Assembly: GCA_003223775.1 (NCBI GenBank)
Contig: QHWK01000725.1
Coordinates: forward strand, 1-5,611
Source of the DNA: Acidobacteriota bacterium
GTDB lineage: Bacteria; Acidobacteriota; Vicinamibacteria; Vicinamibacterales; CAVVIG01
Reading direction: 5' to 3'
Length of the DNA: 5,611 bases
The notes beneath the pieces are model-generated. The model ran no database searches. It saw only the letters and a list, made by a program, of their open reading frames with translations, and was not told the origin of the DNA. A program made the translations under genes and the position numbers. This document shows, one piece after another, positions 1 through 4,743 of the stretch; position 1 is the stretch's first letter; each line of letters begins with the position of its first letter.

Positions 1-1269
1 GCCGAGGTGCCGGCCGAGTCCGCGCCCGGCTCGACCTGGATCGCGGCTCGGAACTTCGATGTGATTCCGAATGTGCCGAACTGGAACGACTGGTCGGTGC
101 GTCTCGCGGCCACCTACGATCTCACCGGCGACGGCAAGACGGCGATCAAGGCGAGTGCGGGCAAGTACGTCGCGTCGCAGGCGGCGGGCTACGCTCAGAC
201 GTTCAACGGGATGAACGGCGCGACACAATCACGCACGTGGAATGACGCCGACAGAAATGGCACGATCCTCGACGCAGCCGGCAACATCGAGACCAACGAG
301 GTCATCGGCGGCACGTCCAACTTCGGCCAGATTACGGTCCGTCCAGACCCGAACCTGGCGCGCGGCTACAACTGGGAGTACAGCGCGCAGCTGCAGCGCG
401 AGGTGATGCCGCGCACCTCGGTCACGGTCGGCTTCTATCATCGCGATTTCTACAACCTGCAGATCGTCGACAACCAGAACCTGACCGCGGCGGACTGGGC
501 GTCGTTCCCGATCGCGACGCCGACCGACTCGCGCCTGCCGCTCTCCGGCCAGGCGTTTCCGCTCTATACCCTCAACGCAACGAAAGTCGGCATCGCGACC
601 GATAACCTGTACACCTATTCGACGCAGAACTCGTCGTCCTACAACGGCTTCGAGGTGAGCGCGAATCTCCGCCGCGATAGAGTCCTCGTCTTTGGCGGCG
701 TGACGGTCGATCGCCTGGTGACCTCGGGTTGCGACGGCTCGACGACCCTCGACGTGGGCGCGCGGGGAGCGTCGGCGCGCGACAATCCAAATTCACTGCG
801 CTTCTGCGAGGTCACGCTGGCGACGAGCGGTCAGCCTGCGGGAGTATTCCGGACGACGGTGAAGGCGTCGGCCGCCTATTCGTTCCCCTACGACATCCAG
901 CTCAGCGGATCGTTTTCATCGATTCCGGGCCCGGGCGTCAGGGCCGACTACACCGTCACCTCGGCGATCGCGGGCCGGCCGATCATCGGATCGACGACGG
1001 GCGCCGCATCGACCGTGGCGAACCTGGTCGAGCCGAATTCGCTGTTCCTCGACTATCAGAACCGTCTCGACCTGCGCGCGGGGAAGACGTTCCGCTTCAA
1101 CCGGACGAGGGTGCAGGGGTTCATGGACGTGTTCAACGTGCTGAACGCCGGTACTGTGCTGTCGGTGAACCAGACCTACGGCGCGAATCCGGCCACCAAC
1201 GCGTGGCTCGCGCCGCTCACGATCATGGATGGCCGCTACGTGCGGTTCGGCCTGCAGTTGAACTTCTGA
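1..1269 (+). CDS. TonB-dependent receptor, Oar-like, C-terminal part (5' end outside window)
   Basis: This is the C-terminal part of an outer-membrane beta-barrel of the large TonB-dependent, carboxypeptidase-regulatory-domain (Oar-like) receptors common in Acidobacteria. The frame is open from base 1, so the GTG at 7 is not a real start; the N-terminal regulatory domain, plug and first strands lie to the left. Visible are alternating amphipathic strands (for example YNWEYSAQLQREV followed by TSVTVGFYHRDFYNL), an acidic extracellular-type loop WNDADRNGTILD that looks like a Ca-loop, and the characteristic end: an R-x-D-L-R-x-x-K-x-F strand, a D-x-F-N-x-x-N turn, a TYG...W motif, and a last strand VRFGLQLNF. 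The terminal Phe fits the C-terminal signal recognised by the BAM machinery. The substrate cannot be read from sequence; paralogues are often linked to glycan or peptide uptake, but that is family knowledge. A strong hairpin follows the stop. The family call is secure; specificity is unknown. Confidence 0.9.
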   Translation, partial: AEVPAESAPGSTWIAARNFDVIPNVPNWNDWSVRLAATYDLTGDGKTAIKASAGKYVASQAAGYAQTFNGMNGATQSRTWNDADRNGTILDAAGNIETNEVIGGTSNFGQITVRPDPNLARGYNWEYSAQLQREVMPRTSVTVGFYHRDFYNLQIVDNQNLTAADWASFPIATPTDSRLPLSGQAFPLYTLNATKVGIATDNLYTYSTQNSSSYNGFEVSANLRRDRVLVFGGVTVDRLVTSGCDGSTTLDVGARGASARDNPNSLRFCEVTLATSGQPAGVFRTTVKASAAYSFPYDIQLSGSFSSIPGPGVRADYTVTSAIAGRPIIGSTTGAASTVANLVEPNSLFLDYQNRLDLRAGKTFRFNRTRVQGFMDVFNVLNAGTVLSVNQTYGANPATNAWLAPLTIMDGRYVRFGLQLNF

Positions 1270-1278
1270 GGATCGACT

Positions 1279-1302
1279 GGGGGCGGACTGACGTCCGCCC
1301 CC
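1279..1302. terminator. Hairpin between convergent genes, likely terminator
   Basis: A perfect 10-bp inverted repeat (gggggcggac / gtccgccccc) flanks a four-base loop, tgac, nine bases after the receptor stop codon. On the + strand it is followed by ggcgtgtttccttccctt, a loose T/C-rich run and not a strict U-tract. It lies between two convergent genes, so it may stop transcription from both sides. The stem is seen directly; the terminator role is inferred from stem strength and position. Confidence 0.65.
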
Positions 1303-1318
1303 GGCGTGTTTCCTTCCC

Positions 1319-1846
1319 TTACTTCGTCACCGTCGTGCGCATCCACGGATGGATGCAGCACTGGAAGTGGTCCCCCGCCTTCGCTGCGATCGCTTTCGAG
1401 GTAACACCCGGAGGAACGACCGAGGCGCCGAACTTGGCCGCGTCGGCGCATTCAGGCGCTACGTCGGGATTGCCCGACAGAGCGTTCAACCCCGGCACGA
1501 CACCGCCGCCGAACTTCGCCACTGGCGTGAAAGTGTGCGTTTCGCCGCCGCGGTTGCGCGCGACGAGGAGCGTGTCGTCGGTCGTGGTCGGATTGAAGCG
1601 CCATTTTTCCGCCGACTGCGTCGCCTGAAGCTCCGCGATGAAGTCCCCGAACGTCGTGTCGCCATCGCCTCCGCAGATGACGCCGAGCCCCGGGCCGACG
1701 GGCGGATCGGCATTGAACGTCGCAGGGTCGCAGTCGTCGCGGATCTGCACGGTCCTCGTACCGCCGTCAGCCGTCAACGTCACGGCAAGCGCCGAGAACG
1801 CGACGGCCACCAGACACCCTGTCGTGATTCGGATCAATCGAAACAT
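1319..1846 (-). CDS. Exported cupredoxin (type-1 copper protein, amicyanin-like ligand loop)
   Basis: A 175-residue small copper protein predicted to be periplasmic. The ATG at 1846 is chosen because GGAGG lies 4 bases upstream and because it begins a signal peptide (MFRLIR, then a hydrophobic stretch to about residue 25); the frame extends further upstream to 2128, but that part is arginine-rich, has no signal sequence and crosses the intergenic region. The mature part ends with the type-1 copper signature Cys163-x-x-His166-x-x-Met169 (FQCCIHPWMR), with the upstream His ligand probably His104 in GGETHTF. The C-x2-H-x2-M spacing is the short loop of amicyanin (CTPHPFM), not the longer plastocyanin loop. 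Additional cysteines at 39, 58, 133 and 164 could form disulfides. A single-electron carrier role is expected; no partner oxidase or dehydrogenase is adjacent. It is convergent with the receptor and divergent from the radical SAM gene. The fold is well supported, the partner unknown. Confidence 0.82.
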   Translation of the reverse strand: MFRLIRITTGCLVAVAFSALAVTLTADGGTRTVQIRDDCDPATFNADPPVGPGLGVICGGDGDTTFGDFIAELQATQSAEKWRFNPTTTDDTLLVARNRGGETHTFTPVAKFGGGVVPGLNALSGNPDVAPECADAAKFGASVVPPGVTSKAIAAKAGDHFQCCIHPWMRTTVTK

Positions 1847-2057
1847 TCGTCCTCCAGTCGTAGTTGTTTGGGAGCGCGCCATTGTATGCCAGGCTGAGCA
1901 ATATCCTGCGGTGGCAATCGACAAGGCACCGGAATCGCTCAGGTGGAGGCGCCGAGTGGGACCATCCAACCACGCGTACGGCCCGTTCGCTGCGCGACGC
2001 GCCCGTTCGTTGAAAATGTAATCGCGGTAAGCCTTTTGCCCTCTAAGATTTACCGCT
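1847..2057. promoter_or_regulatory. Divergent intergenic region with inverted repeat next to the radical SAM start
   Basis: This 211-bp region separates the - strand cupredoxin from the + strand radical SAM gene and must hold both promoters. Just before the radical SAM ATG, GCGGTAA (2024-2030) and TTACCGC (2050-2056) form a 7-bp inverted repeat with a 19-base gap. Between them lies TAAGAT (2044-2049), a -10-like hexamer 8 bases before the ATG, and TTGAAA occurs at 2010-2015, but the 28-base gap is too long for a sigma-70 pair. No GGAGG-type site precedes the ATG at 2058. I found no convincing -35/-10 pair for the cupredoxin; TACAAT on the - strand near 1883-1888 is the best -10-like hexamer. 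Only the inverted repeat is directly seen; the regulatory roles are inferred. Confidence 0.4.
1851..1856 (-). promoter_or_regulatory. Shine-Dalgarno site of the cupredoxin gene
   Basis: On the - strand TGGAGG stands 4 bases before the ATG at 1846. This fixes the start, since the same frame is open for another 94 codons upstream without any such site before a signal-like N-terminus. The spacing is slightly short but usable. Confidence 0.65.
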
Positions 2058-2918
2058 ATGCACAAGCCGATTAAGTACGCCGAGAAAGCGCTGTCGATCG
2101 CCGCCAACGGCGCGTGGACGGTCTTCAACGGTCTGAATCAGATCCGGCAGAATCCGTCGTTCACGCCGGCGTGGTCCGACAAGCCGCTCCTGAAGTCCTA
2201 CGAAAAAACGAAACCGCCGCTGGGCTGGCCACGCGAGACCGACTCGCTGTGCCCGACGTGCGTGCGCGAGGCGCGGCAGGCGATCCTCGACGGGAAGAAA
2301 GACGTCAGCGTCCTGCTGAACGAGAAGGTCGGCGAGATCAAGGCGACGATCCTCGAGCGCGACGGCAAGATCCTGATGGTGAAGGACTGCCCCGTGCACG
2401 GCCACTTCGAGGACGTGATGGCGATCGACACCGCGTTCTTCCGCCACCTCGAGGAAGTCTTCCCCGGCCGGGACATCCGCGCGCACAACGACGAGACGCT
2501 GCACAACCACGGGTCGAGCACGATCAAGCACGGCCGCGGGTCGGTGCTCACCGTCGACCTGACGAACCGCTGCAACATGATGTGCGATCCGTGCTTCATG
2601 GACGCGAACCAGGTCGGGTTCGTCCACGAGCTGACGTGGGACGACATCAAAATGGTGCTCGACAACGCGATCACCATCAAGCCGCGGCGGCAGATGTCGG
2701 TGCAGTTCTCCGGCGGCGAGCCGACGATCTCGCCCTACTTCCTCGACGCCGTCCGCTACGCCCGGAAGGTCGGCTACAACAGCGTGCAGGCGGCGACCAA
2801 CGGCATCGAGTTCGCCAAGGCGTCGGCAACCTGTTCGACGTCAAGCTGCGCGCGATCGAGAACCTGCACTCGGCGGGCGTCGACATCGTGCCGGTCGTCA
2901 CGATCGTCAACGGCGTGA
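2058..2918 (+). CDS. Radical SAM protein, Tes/MJ0619-like, N-terminal half (frameshifted gene)
   Basis: First part of a broken radical SAM gene; authentic coding runs from the ATG at 2058 to about 2819 (254 residues), after which 32 out-of-frame codons lead to a TGA at 2916-2918. In order: a 60-residue leader; a metal-knuckle-like domain with Cys65-x-x-Cys68 (SLCPTC) and Cys111-P-x-His114-G (DCPVHGHF); the radical SAM signature Cys172-x3-Cys176-x2-Cys179 (TNRCNMMCDPC) for the SAM-bound [4Fe-4S] cluster; SGGEP at 218-222, which binds the SAM amino group; and ATNGIEFAK at 246-254, where the homology stops. The CPxC plus CPxHG domain in front of a CxxxCxxC barrel is the layout of MJ0619, first described as a pterin methylase and later shown to be tetraether synthase (Tes). 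The exact reaction here is inferred. There is no clear ribosome-binding site before the ATG. If the break is real, this half alone lacks much of the barrel and is unlikely to work. Confidence 0.85.
   Translation: MHKPIKYAEKALSIAANGAWTVFNGLNQIRQNPSFTPAWSDKPLLKSYEKTKPPLGWPRETDSLCPTCVREARQAILDGKKDVSVLLNEKVGEIKATILERDGKILMVKDCPVHGHFEDVMAIDTAFFRHLEEVFPGRDIRAHNDETLHNHGSSTIKHGRGSVLTVDLTNRCNMMCDPCFMDANQVGFVHELTWDDIKMVLDNAITIKPRRQMSVQFSGGEPTISPYFLDAVRYARKVGYNSVQAATNGIEFAKASATCSTSSCARSRTCTRRASTSCRSSRSSTA
2817..2824 (+). other. Frameshift/deletion junction in the radical SAM gene
   Basis: The codons for ...EFAK end at 2819 in one frame, and the codons for VGNLFDVKLRAIENL start at 2822 in another, with only gc between them. 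In relatives as I recall them, about 30 residues separate these two blocks, including a Y-L-Q-F-D-G strand of the barrel. The bases lost are therefore about 90 in number and equal to 1 modulo 3, which both removes residues and shifts the frame. No slippery heptamer or other recoding signal is present, and recoding would not restore the missing residues. Confidence 0.8.
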
Positions 2919-4078
2919 ACAACGAGCAGGTCGGGCGCATCATCGAGTTCGCGCTCGACAACCCGAAGAAGATCAACTTCCTGTCGTTCCAGCCGGTGAG
3001 CTTCACAGGGCGCGACGAGGAGGTGACGCCCGAGCGGCGCGCGGCGCAGCGCTACACGCTGTCGCACCTCGCGCACGACGTGAAGAACCAGACGGGCCTC
3101 GGCGAACCGACGCGCGACTGGTTCCCGATCTCGTTCATGGGCACGTTCACCGACTGGGCGGACGTCGTCCACGGGAAGGACGCGCCGTGGGGCCAGCTGA
3201 CCTGCGGCTGCCACCCGAACTGCGGAGTCGGCATGGGGCTCATGATCGACAAGGAAACCAAGGAGGCGGTGCCGGTCACCGCGTTCCTCAAGGCCGAGCA
3301 GCTCGCGAAGGATCTGGCGCAGGTCAACGACGCGGCGCGCGGCAAGTTTCTGTCGGTCGTCGGCCTCGCGCTCGCCGTCGTGCGCAACTACGATCCGTTC
3401 AAGTCGCCGACGCACTTCAAGCTGACCGATCTCCTGAAGAAGTTCGACAAGACGTTCGGCGCGACCAAGAAGGCGCAGTCGGGCGGCTACGGCAGGGTGG
3501 AAGGCGATCGCACGGCGGCCGACATCGAGAAGCGGCGCGCCGATCGGTGGAACTTCCTGTTCATCGCCGGCATGTGGTTCCAGGATCTGTTCAACTACGA
3601 CTTCCGCCGCACCGAGATGTGCATCATCCCGTATGCGACGCAGCAGGGAGAGATTTCCTTCTGCGCGTACAACACCGGCATCGGGTGGCGCAACATCATC
3701 GAGAAGATGCACATGACGGCGACGCTCACGAAGTGGTACGAGGATCACGGCCGCCACGAGATCTTCGCCGGCGGCAAGGCGGTGCCGCTCGCGTCGACGG
3801 CGCATTCGCTGAAGCTGAACGAGGACGCGGTCCGCGCCGGCGTGCAGACGGATCTCGACGACCTCGGGATTGCGAAGAACGCCCGCGAGGAGAAGCTCAA
3901 GGCGCGCCAGCACAAGTCGCCGGAGGACGCTGCGCGCGACGCGGCGTACAACGCCGAGATGGCGAAGCTGTACCGGCAGCACGTGCTCAAGGAGCAGCCG
4001 ACCCTGCAGATTCAGGGGCTCGGCGGAAAGAAACCGGCGCAGGAGCCGGCGCCCGTCCTGCACAAGCCGATCGTGTAG
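2822..4078 (+). CDS. Radical SAM protein, Tes/MJ0619-like, C-terminal half (out of frame with N-terminal half)
   Basis: Second part of the broken radical SAM gene: 418 codons from VGNLFDVKLR to ...LHKPIV and a TAG stop. It contains the end of the barrel (DIVPVVTIVNGVNNEQVG, then FLSFQPVSFTGR, a strand typical of this family), a cysteine cluster CGCHPNC (cysteines at bases 3203, 3209 and 3221) and two more cysteines in RTEMC and ISFCAYNTG (3620 and 3662). These five could hold auxiliary Fe-S clusters; Tes is known to carry additional [4Fe-4S] clusters and a rubredoxin-like iron. A W-N-F-L-F-I-A-G-M-W-F-Q-D-L-F-N-Y-D-F-R-R stretch is a probable conserved core. The last 80 or so residues are charged and helical (KNAREEKLKARQH...) with a Pro-rich end. 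There is no start codon with a ribosome-binding site at the head of this half, so it is not an independent gene. Conservation of reading frame over 418 codons shows the break is recent or artefactual. Confidence 0.85.
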   Translation, partial: VGNLFDVKLRAIENLHSAGVDIVPVVTIVNGVNNEQVGRIIEFALDNPKKINFLSFQPVSFTGRDEEVTPERRAAQRYTLSHLAHDVKNQTGLGEPTRDWFPISFMGTFTDWADVVHGKDAPWGQLTCGCHPNCGVGMGLMIDKETKEAVPVTAFLKAEQLAKDLAQVNDAARGKFLSVVGLALAVVRNYDPFKSPTHFKLTDLLKKFDKTFGATKKAQSGGYGRVEGDRTAADIEKRRADRWNFLFIAGMWFQDLFNYDFRRTEMCIIPYATQQGEISFCAYNTGIGWRNIIEKMHMTATLTKWYEDHGRHEIFAGGKAVPLASTAHSLKLNEDAVRAGVQTDLDDLGIAKNAREEKLKARQHKSPEDAARDAAYNAEMAKLYRQHVLKEQPTLQIQGLGGKKPAQEPAPVLHKPIV

Positions 4079-4106
4079 GGGCTGGGGGTTAGGGGCTAGC
4101 CGAGGG
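4076..4106 (+). repeat. G-rich spacer with TAGGGGCT direct repeat
   Basis: TAGGGGCT occurs at 4076-4083, overlapping the stop codon of the radical SAM gene, and again at 4090-4097. G-runs of 4, 5, 4 and 3 bases (starting 4078, 4084, 4092 and 4104) have loops of 2, 3 and 8 bases, which is close to a G-quadruplex pattern on the + strand. The repeat is seen directly; a structural role is conjecture. Confidence 0.5.
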
Positions 4107-4132
4107 CGCGGTTGCGATAGCGACCGCGCCCT
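4103..4132 (+). terminator. Hairpin terminator between radical SAM gene and convergent ridA-like gene
   Basis: Arms 4103-4115 (agggcgcggttgc) and 4120-4132 (gcgaccgcgccct) pair over 13 bp with one G-T wobble and close a four-base loop, gata. The + strand continues with tcgtgttta, a weak T-rich run. It sits 24 bases after the radical SAM stop and just past the stop of the convergent RidA-family gene, as expected for a shared terminator. The stem is seen; function is inferred. Confidence 0.65.
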
Positions 4133-4138
4133 TCGTGT

Positions 4139-4651
4139 TTACCTGCCCGACCTGCCCGACCCACCAGACCCGCCCGACCGACCTGACCCACCTGACCCAA
4201 CGACGGCGACCACTTCGATCTCGAGCAACAGCTCGGGCCTCACCAGGCCGGCGACCTGTACGAACGTGCTCGCCGGCGTCACCTCGCCGAAGTATTTCGT
4301 CCGCACGTCGCGCACCGCCTGAACCTTCGACATGTCGGTGATGTAGCTGTTCATCTTCACGACGTCGGAGAACTTCGCCCCCGCGGCGGCGAGCGCGGCC
4401 TGCAGGTTCTTGAACACCTGCTCGGCCTGCGCGTTCATGTCGCCCGCGCCGACGAGTTTGCCGTCCTTGTCGTACGCGATCTGACCCGAGATGTAGATCG
4501 TCTTCGCGGGACCGGTCACTTCGACGACGTGTGTGTAGCCGGTGGGTTTCGAGAGCGCGGGCGGGTTGGTGCGCTTCACCTGCGGCGCGCGCGCCTGCGC
4601 GAACGCCACGACGGGAACGAAGAGCAAAGCGACGGTCACGGCAATTCTCAT
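4139..4651 (-). CDS. Exported RidA-family (YjgF/UK114) protein with repeat-derived C-terminal tail
   Basis: A 170-residue RidA/YjgF-family protein. The ATG at 4651 is chosen over the in-frame GTG at 4663 because GGAGG (4657-4661) lies between them, 5 bases before the ATG. Residues 1-18 are a signal peptide (MRIAVTVALLFVPVVAFA) with an A-F-A cleavage site, so the protein is probably periplasmic, unlike cytosolic enamine/imine deaminase RidA. The fold is clear: IYISGQIAYDKDGKLVG, QVFKNLQAAL, VVKMNSYITD, and the last strand EIEVVAV. In E. coli RidA the substrate-carboxylate Arg105 sits in P-A-R-S-C-V-E-V; the matching block here is P-A-S-T-F-V-Q-V, with Ser128 in that place, so classical imine deaminase activity is doubtful. 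Glu144 matches Glu120. Homologues normally end soon after EIEVVAV; here 19 or so more residues of S-G-G/S-G-R repeats follow, encoded by a 9-bp tandem repeat. Confidence 0.9.
   Translation of the reverse strand: MRIAVTVALLFVPVVAFAQARAPQVKRTNPPALSKPTGYTHVVEVTGPAKTIYISGQIAYDKDGKLVGAGDMNAQAEQVFKNLQAALAAAGAKFSDVVKMNSYITDMSKVQAVRDVRTKYFGEVTPASTFVQVAGLVRPELLLEIEVVAVVGSGGSGRSGGSGGSGRSGR
4142..4195 (-). repeat. 9-bp tandem repeat, six units, inside the 3' end of the RidA-family gene
   Basis: Read on the - strand, six contiguous 9-bp units follow each other: tcaggtggg, tcaggtcgg, tcgggcggg, tctggtggg, tcgggcagg, tcgggcagg. Each encodes Ser-Gly-Gly or Ser-Gly-Arg, and the TAA stop follows the last. 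The last two units are identical. The unit length is a multiple of three, so gain or loss of units keeps the frame. The preceding bases (gggtcaggt-like) suggest decayed further copies just upstream. Confidence 0.9.
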
Positions 4652-4656
4652 ACACG

Positions 4657-4661
4657 CCTCC
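4657..4661 (-). promoter_or_regulatory. Shine-Dalgarno site of the RidA-family gene
   Basis: GGAGG on the - strand, 5 bases before the ATG at 4651. It lies inside the alternative GTG-started frame (4663), which is why the ATG is preferred. Confidence 0.75.
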
Positions 4662-4668
4662 ACAATTC

Positions 4669-4728
4669 AATTAGGAATTTGGAATTTGGCATTCGTGATC
4701 ACGAATTCTAAATTCCAAATTCCAAATT
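4669..4728. repeat. 60-bp AT-rich near-perfect palindrome
   Basis: Two 30-bp arms meet at 4698/4699. The centre is a perfect 16-bp palindrome, attcgtgatcacgaat (4691-4706). Beyond three poorly paired positions (4690/4707 mismatch, 4688/4709 wobble), gaatttggaattt-type sequence at 4674-4687 pairs fully with its complement at 4710-4723; after one A-A mismatch (4673/4724) four more pairs follow. Each arm is itself built from a 7-bp direct repeat (ggaattt, or aaattcc read on the right arm). It fills the 92-bp gap between the membrane-protein stop and the RidA-family start and is sharply AT-rich in a GC-rich setting. It could act as a terminator for the membrane-protein gene, a cruciform, or a REP/MITE-like dispersed element; no flanking target duplication is evident. 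Confidence 0.9.
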
Positions 4729-4743
4729 CTTAATTACACGGCG

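Noticed and set aside
1847..2128. N-terminal extension of the cupredoxin up to 2128.
   Set aside because: It would bury the signal peptide, overlaps the radical SAM start, and the internal ATG has its own GGAGG site.
2811..2830. Programmed ribosomal frameshift in the radical SAM gene.
   Set aside because: No slippery heptamer or stop-codon context is present, and recoding could not supply the roughly 30 missing barrel residues.
2059..4071. A 13-bp exact repeat, tgcacaagccgat, at the very start and the very end of the radical SAM gene (2059-2071 and 4059-4071).
   Set aside because: Both copies are coding (HKPI in each), no element boundaries coincide with them, and a 13-mer repeat is not rare by chance in a window of this size.
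3187..4092. Long open frames overlapping the radical SAM gene on both strands (for example 3187-4092 + and 2774-4063 -).
   Set aside because: They are Arg/Ala/Gly-rich shadow frames of a high-GC gene with no domain signature or ribosome-binding site.
4142..4195. Six 9-bp units as a CRISPR array.
   Set aside because: The units are contiguous, short, and have no spacers; this is a simple tandem repeat.
4661..4735. AT-rich palindrome as the end of an insertion sequence.
   Set aside because: No transposase gene, no second terminal repeat and no target duplication are visible in the window.
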